A stretch of DNA of 14,164 bases from Candidatus Pelagibacter sp. (GCA_017880265.1 JAFJTK010000111.1:1-14164); one strand, 5' to 3'. Shown: positions 1 to 10,724, counted from the first letter of the stretch. Translations and numbers: made by a program. Notes: generated by a model from the sequence alone, not told the origin.

Positions 1-3000
1 AGCATTTGTCTTAATATAGTTTCAATATGTTTGTCATTTATAATTACACCTTGTAATCTATAGACTTCTTGAACTTGGTTAACAAAATATTCTGTTAATT
101 CTTTAATTCCCAATACTCTTAAAATATCGTGAGGTAATGGTTGTCCATCAAGTAAGTATTCACCCTTTTGAATTTTTTCACCTGGGTTAAAATTAATATG
201 TTTACCTTTTGGAATTAAATAATTCGAAGGTTCGGCTCCATCTTCTGGAACAATAGATACTCTTTGTTTTCCTCTAACCTCTTTACCAAATACTACTTGT
301 CCATCATTTTCAGCAATGATAGCGCTATCTTTTGCTTTTCTTGCTTCAAATAACTCAGCAACTCTTGGTAGTCCACCTGTAATATCTTTTGTCTTAGTAG
401 TTTCTTTTGGAAGTCTTGCGATCACATCTCCAGCAAAAACTTTTTGACCATCTTTGATAGAAAGAATTGAGTCAGGTACTAGATAATATCTTGCTTCATT
501 ATCATCAGCTTTTTTAATTACATTTCCTTTTTCATCTCTAAGAGTAATTCTAGGTTTTAAATCTGTGCTTTTAGATTGTGCTCTCCAATCAATCACCGAT
601 TTAGAAGAAATACCTGTCGCGTCATCAGTAGTTTCTTGAATTGAAACTCCATCAATTAAATCAACAAAACTAGCAGTTCCACTTTTTTCAGCTATTACTG
701 GAGTTGTGTATGGATCCCATTCACAAATTTTTGTATTAGCTTTAATTTTATCACCATTATTAAAAAATAATCTTGATCCATAGGCAACTTTATAAACAGC
801 AATTTGTACTCCATTATCATCTTCAATTGATAACTGAGTATTTCTACCCATAACAATTAAGTTTTTCTTAGAGTCTTCTAAAATATTTGAGTTTAAAATC
901 TTGAGTGTACCTTCATTTTTACTTACTATTTGAGACTCTTGTTTAACTGATGCTGTTCCACCAACGTGGAAAGTTCTCATAGTTAACTGAGTACCTGGTT
1001 CACCAATTGATTGAGCAGAGATCATACCAATTGCTTCTCCAACGTGCACCATTTTACCTCTAGAAAGGTCTCTTCCATAACAAGTTGAGCAAACACCTTC
1101 TTTTGAACTACATGTCATTACTGAGTAAACTTTTATCGATTTAACACCTGCTGCATCAATTAGATCACAACCTGCTTCATCAATCATTTTTGATTTTTTA
1201 ATTACAACTTCACCTGTAAGTGGATTTTTAACATCAGCTGCAGCAACTCTTCCTAAAGCTCTTTCAGATAAACTTACAACAACATTTCCACCTTCTAAAA
1301 TCTCTGAAAGTTCAATAAATCCTGGATCATCACATTGAACTTTTGTAATTGTTAAATCTTGAGCAACATCACAAAGCCTTCTAGTCAAATAACCTGAGCT
1401 TGCAGTTTTAAGGGCTGTATCAGCAAGACCTTTTCTAGCTCCGTGAGTAGAATTAAAATATTCTAACGCTGTTAAACCTTCTTTAAAGTTTGAGATAATT
1501 GGGCTTTCGATAATTTCACCTGAAGGTTTTGCAATCAAACCTCTCATACCAGCTAACTGCTTCATCTGTGCTGCAGATCCTCTAGCACCACTATCAGCCA
1601 TCATATAAACTGAATTAATTTTTAAACCTTCTGGAGTTTTTTCAGTAGCAGAAATACCCTTCATCATTTCACCTGCAACTTTATCGGTACATTTTGACCA
1701 AGCGTCTACTACTTTGTTATACTTCTCACCTCTTGTGATTAAGCCTTCAGAATATTGATTTTCATAATCTGCAATTAATCCTTTTGTGTCTTCAATTAGT
1801 TGAGTTTTACTCTCTGGAATTACTAGGTCATCTTTTCCAAATGAAATTCCAGCTTTGAATGCATGCTTAAATCCTAAATCTTTTAATTTGTCACAAAATA
1901 TAACTGTAGTTTTTTGTCCACAAAATCTGAAAACGATATCAATAATTTCAGAAACAACTTTCTTAGGTAACAATCTGTCTACTAAAGAGAATTTAATATT
2001 ACTATTTTTTGGAAGTAAATTTGCTAATAAAAATCGTCCAGCTGTTGATGTATATTTTTCAAATTTTTTATTTCCATTTTCATCAACAGTTTCAATTCTT
2101 GATATAATTGTGTTGTGAACTTTAATTTGATCTGAAGCTAAAGCAAATTCAATTGCATCAACATCAACAAAATATCCAGAAGGTTTATCAGTCATTGGTT
2201 CTTGAGATAGGTAATAAATACCTAAAATCATATCCTGACTTGGTACTATGATTGGTTTTCCATTAGATGGAGATAAAATATTATTTGTTGAAAGCATTAA
2301 TATTCTTGCTTCTAATTGAGCTTCTAAACTTAATGGAACGTGAACAGCCATTTGGTCACCGTCAAAGTCAGCATTAAATGCAGCACAAGTTAAAGGGTGC
2401 AATTCAATTGCATCACCTTCAATAAGTTTAGGTTCAAATGCTTGAACTCCTAATCTATGAAGTGTTGGAGCTCTGTTTAAAATTACAGGATGCTCTCTAA
2501 CAATTAATTCTAACGCATCCCAAACAGCATTTGTTTCTTTTTCAACTAATTTTTTAGCCTGTTTAATTGTTGATGCTAATCCAAGTTTATTCAATCTTGC
2601 GTATAAAAATGGTTTGAATAATTCAAGAGCCATTTTTTTAGGTAATCCACACTCATGAAGTTTTAGGTCTGGACCAACAACAATTACAGATCTTCCTGAA
2701 TAATCAACTCTTTTACCAAGTAAGTTTTGTCTAAATCTTCCTTGTTTTCCTTTAAGCATTTCTGCTAGAGATTTAAGAGGTCGTTTTCCTGTTCCTGTAA
2801 TTACCCTTCCTCTTCTACCATTATCAAATAGTGCATCAACTGACTCTTGAAGCATTCTTTTTTCATTTCTAACAATGATGTCTGGAGCTTTAAGGTCCAT
2901 TAATCTTTTTAATCTATTATTTCTGTTAATTACTCTTCTATAAAGGTCATTCAAATCTGAAGTAGCAAATCTACCACCATCTAATGGTACTAATGGTCTT

Positions 3001-3758
3001 AATTCAGGTGGAATTACTGGCACAACAGTTAAAATCATCCATTCAGGTTTTTGCCCTGTTTCAATAAACGACTCTACTAATTTTAGTCTTTTAATTGCTC
3101 TTTCTTCATTAACTTTTGATTTTGTTTCTTTAATAAAATTAACAAGATTTTTTCTCTCTAATTCTAAATCTAGATTTTTTAACATCTCAAGAACTGCTTC
3201 AGCACCAATTCCAGCTGTAAATGACTCTTCACCAAATTCATCCTGGTATTTTGCAAGTTCTTCTTCATTTAGAAGTTGATTTTTCTGTAATCCAGTTAAA
3301 CCAGGCTCAATTACGATAAAGTTTTCAAAGTACAATACTCTTTCTATTTCTTTAAGCTTCATATCAACTGCTAAAGCTATTCTGCTAGGCAAAGATTTTA
3401 AAAACCAAATGTGGGCAACAGGTGTAGCTAAATTAATGTGACCCATTCTTTCTCTACGAACATTAGATTTTGTTACTTCAACACCACATTTTTCACAAAT
3501 AATTCCTCTGAATTTCATTCGTTTGTATTTTCCACACAAACATTCGTAATCTTTAATTGGTCCAAAAATTCTAGCACAAAATAGACCGTCTTTTTCAGGT
3601 CTAAAAGTTCTATAATTTATCGTCTCTGGTTTTTTAATTTCACCAAAAGTCCAAGATTTAATTTTTTCAGGACTTGCTAAAGAAATTTTGATGCTATTAA
3701 AATTTTGAGCTTCAGAAATTTCAGTGTTTTTAAATAAATCTGTTAATTCTTTTTTCAT
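1..3758 (-). CDS. rpoC: DNA-directed RNA polymerase subunit beta', partial (C-terminus outside window)
   Basis: This is the largest catalytic subunit of RNA polymerase. The frame is open from the ATG at 3758 to the left edge, giving 1252 complete codons; about 145 C-terminal residues are probably missing, judging from the usual length near 1400. Visible landmarks are the N-terminal zinc site (C73, C75, C88, C91), the Mg-binding catalytic motif NADFDGD at residues 462-468, the bridge-helix region at about 765-800, the second zinc site (C809, C883, C890, C893) and the trigger-loop start (TMRTFHVGG) near 925. The spacing matches the E. coli protein to within about 5 residues, so the large trigger-loop insertion of proteobacteria is probably present. 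The last visible residues include [10 protein letters not shown]. The start lies 2 bases after the rpoB stop, with GGAG at 3773-3770 inside the rpoB tail. Identity is certain; only the 3' end is unseen. Confidence 0.98.
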   Translation of the reverse strand, partial: MKKELTDLFKNTEISEAQNFNSIKISLASPEKIKSWTFGEIKKPETINYRTFRPEKDGLFCARIFGPIKDYECLCGKYKRMKFRGIICEKCGVEVTKSNVRRERMGHINLATPVAHIWFLKSLPSRIALAVDMKLKEIERVLYFENFIVIEPGLTGLQKNQLLNEEELAKYQDEFGEESFTAGIGAEAVLEMLKNLDLELERKNLVNFIKETKSKVNEERAIKRLKLVESFIETGQKPEWMILTVVPVIPPELRPLVPLDGGRFATSDLNDLYRRVINRNNRLKRLMDLKAPDIIVRNEKRMLQESVDALFDNGRRGRVITGTGKRPLKSLAEMLKGKQGRFRQNLLGKRVDYSGRSVIVVGPDLKLHECGLPKKMALELFKPFLYARLNKLGLASTIKQAKKLVEKETNAVWDALELIVREHPVILNRAPTLHRLGVQAFEPKLIEGDAIELHPLTCAAFNADFDGDQMAVHVPLSLEAQLEARILMLSTNNILSPSNGKPIIVPSQDMILGIYYLSQEPMTDKPSGYFVDVDAIEFALASDQIKVHNTIISRIETVDENGNKKFEKYTSTAGRFLLANLLPKNSNIKFSLVDRLLPKKVVSEIIDIVFRFCGQKTTVIFCDKLKDLGFKHAFKAGISFGKDDLVIPESKTQLIEDTKGLIADYENQYSEGLITRGEKYNKVVDAWSKCTDKVAGEMMKGISATEKTPEGLKINSVYMMADSGARGSAAQMKQLAGMRGLIAKPSGEIIESPIISNFKEGLTALEYFNSTHGARKGLADTALKTASSGYLTRRLCDVAQDLTITKVQCDDPGFIELSEILEGGNVVVSLSERALGRVAAADVKNPLTGEVVIKKSKMIDEAGCDLIDAAGVKSIKVYSVMTCSSKEGVCSTCYGRDLSRGKMVHVGEAIGMISAQSIGEPGTQLTMRTFHVGGTASVKQESQIVSKNEGTLKILNSNILEDSKKNLIVMGRNTQLSIEDDNGVQIAVYKVAYGSRLFFNNGDKIKANTKICEWDPYTTPVIAEKSGTASFVDLIDGVSIQETTDDATGISSKSVIDWRAQSKSTDLKPRITLRDEKGNVIKKADDNEARYYLVPDSILSIKDGQKVFAGDVIARLPKETTKTKDITGGLPRVAELFEARKAKDSAIIAENDGQVVFGKEVRGKQRVSIVPEDGAEPSNYLIPKGKHINFNPGEKIQKGEYLLDGQPLPHDILRVLGIKELTEYFVNQVQEVYRLQGVIINDKHIETILRQM

Positions 3759-3760
3759 TT

Positions 3761-6700
3761 TTAATTTAGCTCCACGTTTAATGCTAATGATTTAATTTCT
3801 TTAACTAAGACGTTGAATGACTCTGGAATACCAGACTCGAAATTTTCTTCACCTTTAACTATAGTTTCGTAAACTTTAACCCTACCAGCAACATCGTCTG
3901 ATTTAACAGTTAATATTTCTTGAAGCGTATAAGATGCACCATAAGCTTCTAAAGCCCAGACTTCCATCTCACCAAATCTTTGACCACCTAATTGAGCCTT
4001 ACCACCTAATGGTTGTTGTGTAACCAAACTATAAGGTCCTGTTGATCTTGCATGAATTTTATCTTCAACTAAATGATGGAGTTTAAGCATATAGATAATT
4101 CCAACAGTCACGGGTCTATCAAATCTTTCACCTGTTCTTCCATCCCATAGATATGTTTGTCCAGATCCCGGTAGTTTAGCTAATTCTAACATTTCAGTTA
4201 CATTTTTTTCTTTGGCTCCATCAAACACAGGAGTTGATATAGCTATACCGTTCTGCAAATTTTCACATAAATCTTTAAATTCTGGTTTTGATAACTTTTC
4301 AACTTTGTCATTAAAAATTTCTTCACCATAAACTGATTTCAAAAATTTTGATATTTTTTCAGTTTTTTCAATTTTTTTATTATTTTCGTTAACTAGTCTT
4401 TTAACCTCTTCACCAAATTCTTTACAAGCCCATCCCAAATGAGTTTCTAAAATTTGACCAACATTCATACGACTAGGTACCCCAAGTGGATTTAAAACTA
4501 TATCTACAGGTCGTCCATCTTCTCTGTATGGCATATCTTCTACAGGAACGATTTTACTAACAACTCCTTTATTACCATGTCTACCTGACATCTTATCTCC
4601 TGGTCTTAGTCTTCTTTTAATTGCAACAAAAACTTTAACCATCTTCATAACGCTTGGTAATAAATCATCACCACTTCTAATTTTTAATACTTTATCTTCA
4701 AATCTTTCAGTAATATCTTGTTTCGCTTTATTGTATTGATCCTTAAGCTGAGCTAATGTTGCTTCATCGTTAACATTTCCTACACTTATTTTGAATACAT
4801 CGTTAATTGAGAGTTTATCAATCGTTTCAAAATCTAATTTAGTGCCTTCAGGTAGATCTTTAACTTTTTTAGTTAAAGCAGAACCTGATAAGAATTGTGA
4901 AGCTCTTTGTTTAATACTTCTCTCTAAAATTTCTTCTTCAACAATTTTATCTTGTTGAACTTGTTCAATTTCAGCTCTTTCGATTGTAATAGATCTTTCG
5001 TCTTTCTCTATTCCATGTCTATTAAATACTCTAACGTCAACAACAGTACCGCTACTACCTCTAGACATTCTTAATGAAGTATCTGTAACATCTATTGCTT
5101 TTTCTCCAAAAATTGATCTTAAAAGTTTTTCTTCAGGTCCAGAAGCTGAGTCTCCTTTTGGAGTTACTTTTCCAACTAGGATATCACCTGCATTAACTTC
5201 AGCACCAATATAAACTATTCCTGATTCATCAAGGTTTTTTAGCGCTTCTTCATTAACATTCGGAATGTCTCTTGTAATATCTTCTTCACCCAATTTAGTG
5301 TCTCTGGCCATAATTTCATATTCAACAATATGAACAGATGTGAATACATCATCAGTTACACATCTTTCTGAGATTAAAATTGAGTCTTCAAAATTGTAAC
5401 CTTGCCATGGCATAAATGCGACTGTCACGTTTTTACCTAATGCCAATTCACCTAATTTTGTAGATGGACCATCGGCTATAATATCTCCAGATTTAACCTT
5501 GTCTCCTACTCTTACTAAAGGTTTTTGATTTATACATGTATTTTGGTTTGATCTTTTAAATTTTTGTAAATTGTAAATATCAACTCCTGATTTAGAAAAA
5601 TCAGTTTCTTCTGTTGCTTTAATTACAATTCTTTTACCGTCAATTTTGTCTACTGTACCATCTCTTTTTGCAACAATAGTAACACCAGAATCTAAAGCAA
5701 CATCACTTTCAATACCTGTTCCAACTAATGGAGACTCGGGTTTTAATAGTGGAACTGCTTGTCTCATCATGTTTGATCCCATCAAAGCTCTGTTCGCATC
5801 GTCATTTTCTAAGAAAGGTATTAATGATGCAGCAACTGAAACAAGTTGCTTAGGTGATACATCGATATAATCAATAGTGTCTGGTTTAGCTAAAAGGAAA
5901 TTTAAGTTTTGTCTGCAAGAAACTAGTTCCTCTATAATTTTTCCATTTTTGTCTAATTTTGTATTTGCTTGTGCAATGGTAAATTTTGTTTCTTCCATTG
6001 CAGATAAATATTCAACATTATTTTGAACAACACCGTCTTTAACTTTTTTATATGGACTTTCAATAAATCCGTATTTATTAATTTTTGCATAAGTTGATAA
6101 ACTGTTTATCAAACCAATGTTTGGTCCTTCTGGAGTTTCAATCGGACAAATTCTTCCATAATGAGTTGGGTGAACGTCACGAACTTCAAAACCAGCTCTT
6201 TCTCTTGTTAAACCACCAGGTCCTAATGCTGAAACTCTTCTTTTATGAGTAATCTCAGATAATGGATTTGTTTGATCCATAAACTGTGAAAGTTGAGAGC
6301 TTGCAAAAAAATCTTTTAAAGAAACTGTTAAAGGTTTAGCGTTGATTAAATCTTGAGGCATTGCTGACTCAACATCTAACGTTGTCATTTTTTCTTTAAT
6401 AGCTCTTTCCATTCGGTAAACACCAATACGAGCTTGATTTTCAACTAATTCACCAACAGAACGTACTCTTCTGTTTCCTAAGTGATCAATATCATCAACT
6501 TCATCTTTACCATCTCTTAAGTCCAACATTTTATGAACGATAGCAATAATGTCATCGTTTCTTAAAATTGTAATTTTATCAGAACATTCCTGCTCTAATC
6601 TAGAATTCATTTTTACTCTACCAACATCAGAAAGGTCATATCTGTCGGAGCTAAAGAAAAGATTGTTAAAAATTTGAGTAGCTATTTCAATTGTTGGAGG

Positions 6701-7846
6701 CTCACCAGGTCTAAGCATTTTATAGATTTCTGTAATAGCCTCATCTTTTGAATTATTTTTATCATTTAAAATAGTGGTTAATAAATAAGGACCTTTGTTA
6801 ATAGAATTTGTTACAGAAATTTGTAAAGAATGAATATTTGCATCTAATATTTGTTGAATTACAGCATCATTAAGCTCTGTACCAATTGCAAATGTTCCCT
6901 CTTCCTCATCATTTACCTTAACGTCTCTATGTAAAAATTTACCAAATAAAGATTCTCTTGATACTAAAATGTCTTTTAGCCCATCATTTGCTAATTTTTT
7001 TGCATTTAAAAAGTTAATTTTATCACCTAATTTTATTACAACTTCTCCCGTTTTTGCATCAATTACTTCTTCCGAAAAGTTTTTAGCTTTATAGTTTTCA
7101 GGATTAAATTTTGTTTTCCATTTTTCAGTTTTTGGATCAAATGTATATGTTTCATTTGCATAAAACTCATCTGCAATTTCTGCTTTAGAATAGCCTAATG
7201 CTAATAATAAAGTTGAAGCAAAAATTTTCTTTTTTCTATCAATTTTAAAATATAAAAAATCTTTAACATCATATTCAAAATCTAACCAAGATCCCCTGTT
7301 TGGTATAACTCTACAATTAAATAATAGTTTACCACTTGCATGAGTTTTTCCCTTATCATGATCAAAAAATACACCCGGGCTTCTGTGCATTTGGTTAACA
7401 ACAACCCTTTGAACGCCATTAGTAATAAATGTACCGCTGTTAGTCATCATGGGAACTTCTCCCATGTAAACTTCTTGTTCTTTTGCAGATAAAATATCTT
7501 TAGTATTGTTCTCTTGATCTATTTCATAAACAACTAATCTTAATGTACATTTAAGAGCTGAAGAATAAGTTAAACCTCTTGTGATACACTCTTCAACATC
7601 AAATTTTGGTTTATCTAATCTATAAGAAACATATTCTAATGTTGCTTTGTCATTTAAATCTTCAATTGGAAAAATACTTTTAAAAACTCTATCAAAACCT
7701 TTAGTTAATTCAGCCTCAGAATGAAATTCAGTTAATTCTTTATAAGAGTTTTTTTGAACTTCGATTAGATTTGGAATAGATAAACTTTCTTTTAGTTTAC
7801 CAAAACTTTTTCTTATGTTTTTCTTTTCAGTAAAAGATAATTGCAT
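3761..7846 (-). CDS. rpoB: DNA-directed RNA polymerase subunit beta
   Basis: This is the second-largest RNA polymerase subunit, which forms the catalytic cleft with beta'. The 1361 residues are complete and close to the family length (E. coli 1342). The rifampicin-pocket segment starts at S516-S517 ([10 protein letters not shown]) and runs to about L541. The positions equivalent to E. coli D516, H526 and S531 are D524, H534 and S539, all of the sensitive type; the only differences in this segment are T526 for Asn and V538 for Ile. The active-site motif [12 protein letters not shown] carries K1085 and K1093, equivalent to K1065 and K1073 of E. coli. The C-terminal clamp-anchoring region ([20 protein letters not shown]) is intact. 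The ATG at 7846 gives the classical N-terminus. It has no Shine-Dalgarno: the 11 bases before it are only A, C and T, directly preceded by an inverted repeat. Confidence 0.98.
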   Translation of the reverse strand: MQLSFTEKKNIRKSFGKLKESLSIPNLIEVQKNSYKELTEFHSEAELTKGFDRVFKSIFPIEDLNDKATLEYVSYRLDKPKFDVEECITRGLTYSSALKCTLRLVVYEIDQENNTKDILSAKEQEVYMGEVPMMTNSGTFITNGVQRVVVNQMHRSPGVFFDHDKGKTHASGKLLFNCRVIPNRGSWLDFEYDVKDFLYFKIDRKKKIFASTLLLALGYSKAEIADEFYANETYTFDPKTEKWKTKFNPENYKAKNFSEEVIDAKTGEVVIKLGDKINFLNAKKLANDGLKDILVSRESLFGKFLHRDVKVNDEEEGTFAIGTELNDAVIQQILDANIHSLQISVTNSINKGPYLLTTILNDKNNSKDEAITEIYKMLRPGEPPTIEIATQIFNNLFFSSDRYDLSDVGRVKMNSRLEQECSDKITILRNDDIIAIVHKMLDLRDGKDEVDDIDHLGNRRVRSVGELVENQARIGVYRMERAIKEKMTTLDVESAMPQDLINAKPLTVSLKDFFASSQLSQFMDQTNPLSEITHKRRVSALGPGGLTRERAGFEVRDVHPTHYGRICPIETPEGPNIGLINSLSTYAKINKYGFIESPYKKVKDGVVQNNVEYLSAMEETKFTIAQANTKLDKNGKIIEELVSCRQNLNFLLAKPDTIDYIDVSPKQLVSVAASLIPFLENDDANRALMGSNMMRQAVPLLKPESPLVGTGIESDVALDSGVTIVAKRDGTVDKIDGKRIVIKATEETDFSKSGVDIYNLQKFKRSNQNTCINQKPLVRVGDKVKSGDIIADGPSTKLGELALGKNVTVAFMPWQGYNFEDSILISERCVTDDVFTSVHIVEYEIMARDTKLGEEDITRDIPNVNEEALKNLDESGIVYIGAEVNAGDILVGKVTPKGDSASGPEEKLLRSIFGEKAIDVTDTSLRMSRGSSGTVVDVRVFNRHGIEKDERSITIERAEIEQVQQDKIVEEEILERSIKQRASQFLSGSALTKKVKDLPEGTKLDFETIDKLSINDVFKISVGNVNDEATLAQLKDQYNKAKQDITERFEDKVLKIRSGDDLLPSVMKMVKVFVAIKRRLRPGDKMSGRHGNKGVVSKIVPVEDMPYREDGRPVDIVLNPLGVPSRMNVGQILETHLGWACKEFGEEVKRLVNENNKKIEKTEKISKFLKSVYGEEIFNDKVEKLSKPEFKDLCENLQNGIAISTPVFDGAKEKNVTEMLELAKLPGSGQTYLWDGRTGERFDRPVTVGIIYMLKLHHLVEDKIHARSTGPYSLVTQQPLGGKAQLGGQRFGEMEVWALEAYGASYTLQEILTVKSDDVAGRVKVYETIVKGEENFESGIPESFNVLVKEIKSLALNVELN

Positions 7847-7857
7847 TTATATTTAGT

Positions 7858-7883
7858 AATACTGATTAAAAATAATCAGTATT
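7858..7883 (-). promoter_or_regulatory. Inverted repeat (hairpin) in the rplL-rpoB gap
   Basis: A perfect 11-bp inverted repeat lies at 7858-7868 and 7873-7883 with a 4-base loop (UUUU in the RNA). It sits in the middle of the 56-base rplL-rpoB gap and ends 11 bases before the rpoB ATG. No U-run follows the stem, so it does not look like a full intrinsic terminator. In E. coli the same junction holds an attenuator and an RNase III processing site that set the ribosomal-protein to polymerase ratio. A similar role here is inferred from position only. The stem is A/U-rich with two G-C pairs, so its stability is modest. Confidence 0.6.
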
Positions 7884-7902
7884 TGAATTCTTTCTTATTA
7901 AT

Positions 7903-8268
7903 TTATTTAAGTTCTACTTTTGCGCCTGCAGCTTCTAACTTAGCTTTGATCTCTTCAGCTTCTTTTTTATTAACACCAGATTTAACTTCTTTTGGTGCAC
8001 CCTCTACAAGATCTTTAGCTTCTTTTAAACCTAATGAAGTTGCTGCTCTAACTTCTTTAATAACATTAATTTTTTTGTCCCCTGCTGCTACAAGCATAAT
8101 TGTAAAATCATCTTTATCTTCTGCTGGAGCTGCACCACCTGCTGCTGCTGGAGCCGCTGCTGCCATTGGAGTTACACCCCATTTTTCTTCTAATTGTTTT
8201 GATAACTCTGCTGCTTCTGCAACAGTCAAACTTGAAAGGTCTTCAATAATTTTATTTAGGTCAGGCAT
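7903..8268 (-). CDS. rplL: 50S ribosomal protein L7/L12
   Basis: L7/L12 is the multicopy ribosomal stalk protein that recruits translational GTPases and stimulates their GTPase activity. The 121 residues match the family length. The N-terminal dimerisation and L10-binding helices cover residues 1-30. A flexible Ala/Pro/Gly hinge ([16 protein letters not shown]) covers about 35-50, and the globular C-terminal domain follows, with the factor-binding segment [25 protein letters not shown] in about its first half. It starts 3 bases after the rplJ stop and is preceded by AAAGAG at good spacing, one of the better ribosome-binding sites in the cluster, in keeping with the need for several copies per ribosome. 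The only sizeable gap between the protein genes of this operon follows it. A 200-codon open frame on the opposite strand is a shadow. Confidence 0.97.
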   Translation of the reverse strand: MPDLNKIIEDLSSLTVAEAAELSKQLEEKWGVTPMAAAAPAAAGGAAPAEDKDDFTIMLVAAGDKKINVIKEVRAATSLGLKEAKDLVEGAPKEVKSGVNKKEAEEIKAKLEAAGAKVELK

Positions 8269-8271
8269 AAT

Positions 8272-8793
8272 TTACTCTTTGGGTTGTGTTTCAGAATTTT
8301 CTGCCGACAAACTACTCATTTTTTCCGAGTATGCAAGCAAAATACTCACTAATTTTGATGCTGGAGCATTTAAAATACCAACAATATTTGCTCTCGCTTC
8401 GTCTAAAGTTGGTAAACTAGCAACATTTTGGACACCAGCCTGATCTAAGACCTCATTATCCATTATACCGCCAATTAATTTTAAATTTTCGTTATCTTTT
8501 GCAAATTTTGATAAAATTCTTGCTGACATTATAGCATCTTCACCAAATGCAACTGCAGTTGGACCTGTAAATAAATTTGATAAATCTTTACACTTAGTTT
8601 TTTCCAAAGCTAATTTAGTTATTCTGTTTTTTGTTATTTTGAAGATTATTCCATGCTCTCTCATTTTTGCTCTTAACTCATCTAATTGAGTCATCGTTAA
8701 ACCTTGGTAATGAGTAACCATCACAGCTTTACTATTCTCAAACTGAGTAGTCATTTCTGAAATATAATTCTTTTTTTGTTCTTTCGTTAACAT
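8272..8793 (-). CDS. rplJ: 50S ribosomal protein L10
   Basis: L10 anchors L7/L12 dimers to the 23S rRNA at the base of the stalk. The 173 residues are of normal length. The N-terminal RNA-binding domain begins MLTKEQKKNYISEMTTQFE and includes the family segment VTHYQGLTMTQLDELRAKMRE. The C-terminal helical tail (from about residue 140) binds L7/L12 and ends in a Ser/Glu/Lys-rich stretch. The start lies 2 bases after the rplA stop, with GGGAAG upstream in the rplA tail. In E. coli a long leader before rplJ carries the L10-L7/L12 repressor binding site and a promoter. Here there is no room for a separate leader, so any such feedback site would have to lie inside rplA coding sequence or be absent. 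Confidence 0.96.
   Translation of the reverse strand: MLTKEQKKNYISEMTTQFENSKAVMVTHYQGLTMTQLDELRAKMREHGIIFKITKNRITKLALEKTKCKDLSNLFTGPTAVAFGEDAIMSARILSKFAKDNENLKLIGGIMDNEVLDQAGVQNVASLPTLDEARANIVGILNAPASKLVSILLAYSEKMSSLSAENSETQPKE
8275..8280 (-). promoter_or_regulatory. Ribosome-binding site of rplL (AAAGAG)
   Basis: AAAGAG lies 6 bases before the rplL ATG, inside the last codons of rplJ. It has the conventional spacing for a Shine-Dalgarno, closer than the 10-base spacing seen before tuf, rplA and nusG. It supports the chosen rplL start and may help raise L7/L12 output above that of its neighbours; that effect is inference. Confidence 0.5.
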
Positions 8794-8795
8794 GA

Positions 8796-9485
8796 TTATA
8801 TCGACTTCCCTAATTTAACTTTATATGAAACACCCATTGATGAAGTTACAAAAGTATTTTTAATTAAATCACCTTTTAGAGTATTGTTAGATTTTTCCTT
8901 CTCTAAAGCATCTAAAATTGCATGAAAGTTTTTTAATAATTGATCATCATGAAATGATTTTTTTCCAATGCTAACACCAATGTTACCATCTTTATCATTT
9001 CTAATCTCAACTTGACCAGATTTAGCATTAGTTACAGCTTCTTTAATATTTTCAGAAACAGAACCAAGTTTTGGATTTGGCATCAATCCTTTTGGACCTA
9101 ACACTTTACCTAGTTTTGAAAGTTTAATCATCATACCAGGTGTACAAATTAATTTTTCAAAATTTAATTCACCACCTTTAATTTTTTCGACAAATTCATC
9201 ACTTCCAACAATGTCTGCTCCTGCATCTTTAGCTTCTTGAGCTTTATTGTCTTCACAAACTACAGCAACTTTAACCTTTTTACCAGTTCCACCAGGTAAG
9301 TTAACAACAGTTCTAATATTAACTTCACTTTTTTTTTGTTTGTTGTTTATTTGAAAACTTAAATCTAACGACTCGTCAAATTTAGTAGTACAATTTTTTT
9401 TAACTTCAGGTAATAATTTTTCAATTACCTCTGCATTTAAATCTTTTGTTTTTTCAGGTAACTTTTTATATCTTTTTGATGGCAT
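8796..9485 (-). CDS. rplA: 50S ribosomal protein L1
   Basis: L1 forms the mobile L1 stalk that interacts with deacylated tRNA in the E site, and in many bacteria it represses its own operon. The 229 residues match the family length. The two-domain fold is recognisable from the central segment ICTPGMMIKLSKLGKVLGPK, followed by GLMPNPKLGSV, and from the family segment AKSGQVEIRNDKDGNIGVSIGK in domain I. The ATG overlaps the rplK stop by one base (TAATG), with GAGG 10 bases upstream inside the last rplK codons, which suggests coupled translation. A run of nine A residues in the mRNA (complement of 9329-9337) lies in codons for Gln-Lys-Lys near the N-terminus. The standard leader that L1 binds in E. 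coli has no equivalent gap here. Confidence 0.97.
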   Translation of the reverse strand: MPSKRYKKLPEKTKDLNAEVIEKLLPEVKKNCTTKFDESLDLSFQINNKQKKSEVNIRTVVNLPGGTGKKVKVAVVCEDNKAQEAKDAGADIVGSDEFVEKIKGGELNFEKLICTPGMMIKLSKLGKVLGPKGLMPNPKLGSVSENIKEAVTNAKSGQVEIRNDKDGNIGVSIGKKSFHDDQLLKNFHAILDALEKEKSNNTLKGDLIKNTFVTSSMGVSYKVKLGKSI

Positions 9486-9910
9486 TATTCTTTTACCTCT
9501 ATACCCATAGATCTAGCTGAGCCTGCTATAATTTTTACTGCTTCCTCTAAATCATGAGCGTTTAAGTCATTCATTTTTTGATTAGCAATGTCTTCTAATT
9601 GTTTTTTTGAAATTGATGCAACAATATTTCTACCTGGCTCTTTAGATCCACCTTTAAGTTTTACAGCTTCTTTAATAAAGAACGATGCTGGTGGGGATTT
9701 AATTTTAAAATCAAATTTTTTATCTTTATAAACTGTAATCTCTACTGGAACTGGTTTTCCAGCCATTGATTTTGTTTTATCATTAAAAGCTTTACAAAAT
9801 TCCATGATGTTTACACCACGTTGTCCTAAAGCAGGCCCAACTGGAGGTGCGGGGTTTGCTTGACCACCTTTAATTTGTAACTTTATAAATCCACTAATTT
9901 CTTTTGCCAT
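9485..9910 (-). CDS. rplK: 50S ribosomal protein L11
   Basis: L11 binds the GTPase-associated region of 23S rRNA at the stalk base and takes part in factor binding and the stringent response. Its 141 residues are exactly typical. The N-terminal domain carries the proline-rich linker and switch region ([18 protein letters not shown]) near residues 15-32. The C-terminal rRNA-binding domain ends with the family segment [20 protein letters not shown]. The ATG at 9910 overlaps the nusG stop by one base, and the rplK stop overlaps the rplA start by one base, so it sits between two TAATG junctions. No separate promoter or leader is possible at its 5' end. Confidence 0.97.
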   Translation of the reverse strand: MAKEISGFIKLQIKGGQANPAPPVGPALGQRGVNIMEFCKAFNDKTKSMAGKPVPVEITVYKDKKFDFKIKSPPASFFIKEAVKLKGGSKEPGRNIVASISKKQLEDIANQKMNDLNAHDLEEAVKIIAGSARSMGIEVKE

Positions 9911-10440
9911 TAACTTACTTTCTCAACTTGGTTATATTCTAAATCTACTGGTGTTGGACGTCCAAATATAGAAACTGAGACCTTAAGTCTAGACTTTTCT
10001 TCATCTATATCTTCCACCATTCCACTGAATGACGCAAAAGGACCATCAACAACCTGAACTTTTTCACCAACGCTGTACTCTATACCAGATTTTGGCTGAG
10101 CCACACCATCTTTTATTTGACCTAATATTTTTTCAATTTCTTTATCAGAAACTGGAACTGGAATACCCTTAGAGCCTAAAAATCCACTTACTCTCTTAAT
10201 ATTTTTAATCATGTGATAAATGCTATTATCCATCTCACTCTTTATAAGCACATATCCAGGGAAATATTTTTTCTTACGTTGAATTCTTTTTCCTCTTTTA
10301 ACTTCTGTTACATCATGTGTTGGAACAATAATTTCTTCAAACTTTTCACCAATTTTAGCTTTATCAGCCTCTTCTTTAATTAATCCAGCAACTTTGTTTT
10401 CAAAGCTTGAGTGTGATTGAACAATGTACCAATTTTTCAT
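9910..10440 (-). CDS. nusG: Transcription termination/antitermination factor NusG
   Basis: NusG binds the beta' clamp of elongating RNA polymerase and links it to Rho or, through the C-terminal domain, to ribosomal protein S10. The 176 residues fit the family. The N-terminal NGN domain starts [18 protein letters not shown] and contains the [14 protein letters not shown] core near residues 57-70. The C-terminal KOW domain covers about residues 120-176 ([20 protein letters not shown]). The start overlaps the secE stop by one base (TAATG) with AAGG 10 bases upstream. The secE-nusG-rplK order is near universal in bacteria, which supports the call. Confidence 0.97.
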   Translation of the reverse strand: MKNWYIVQSHSSFENKVAGLIKEEADKAKIGEKFEEIIVPTHDVTEVKRGKRIQRKKKYFPGYVLIKSEMDNSIYHMIKNIKRVSGFLGSKGIPVPVSDKEIEKILGQIKDGVAQPKSGIEYSVGEKVQVVDGPFASFSGMVEDIDEEKSRLKVSVSIFGRPTPVDLEYNQVEKVS

Positions 10441-10631
10441 TAAATACTTACCTTAAGTAGTAGTTCTAGAAAAAACTTTAAAACTTGATCCAAAAGAAGA
10501 AAAAATAATGACATTACAACGGCCATTGCAAAAACCATTAATGCTCCCTGTAAAGTCTCTTTCCATGTAGGCCATGAAACTTTAAAAGCCTCTTGTTTTA
10601 CTTCCTGAATAAATTTCATTGGGTTTTTCAT
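10440..10631 (-). CDS. secE: Preprotein translocase subunit SecE
   Basis: SecE is the small essential clamp subunit of the SecYEG channel in the inner membrane. The 63 residues are the short, single-span form typical of non-enteric bacteria. The conserved amphipathic helix motif KVSWPTWKET lies at about residues 17-26, followed by one hydrophobic segment at about 28-55 (ALMVFAMAVVMSLFFLLL). Two short upstream Met codons exist; the first (10631) is chosen because it fits the space after tRNA-Trp, with an AGAG-like element in the 17-base gap. After tRNA 3' processing its mRNA would start only 17 bases before the ATG. It was probably co-transcribed with tuf and the tRNA. Confidence 0.95.
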   Translation of the reverse strand: MKNPMKFIQEVKQEAFKVSWPTWKETLQGALMVFAMAVVMSLFFLLLDQVLKFFLELLLKVSI

Positions 10632-10648
10632 AATTTTTAAGCTCTAAT

Positions 10649-10724
10649 TGGCAGGAGCGGAGGGACTCGAACCCTCAGCCTCCGGTTTTGGAGACCGGCG
10701 CTCTACCAATTGAGCTACACTCCT
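10649..10724 (-). tRNA. tRNA-Trp (anticodon CCA)
   Basis: A 76-base gene folds into a full cloverleaf. The acceptor stem AGGAGTG pairs with CGCTCCT (one G-T pair), the anticodon stem CCGGT/ACCGG closes the loop CTCCAAA with anticodon CCA, and the T-loop is GTTCGAG. The discriminator is G and the 3' CCA is encoded. It lies 10 bases after the tuf stop and 17 bases before secE, so the tuf-secE mRNA must be cut at both of its ends to release the tRNA. Confidence 0.97.

Noticed and set aside
1855..2118. 87-codon plus-strand frame inside rpoC
   Set aside because: It is the reverse complement of conserved rpoC coding sequence and has no ribosome-binding site or recognised motif.
4700..7800. Resistance-type change in the rifampicin pocket of RpoB
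   Set aside because: The key positions (E. coli 516, 526 and 531 equivalents) are the sensitive residues; the Asn-to-Thr and Ile-to-Val differences look like lineage variation.
7841..8443. 200-codon plus-strand open frame opposite rplL and rplJ
   Set aside because: It is fully antisense to two certain ribosomal protein genes. Its Ala/Ser-rich composition is the mirror of the L7/L12 hinge and Glu/Lys codons, and it has no recognisable domain.
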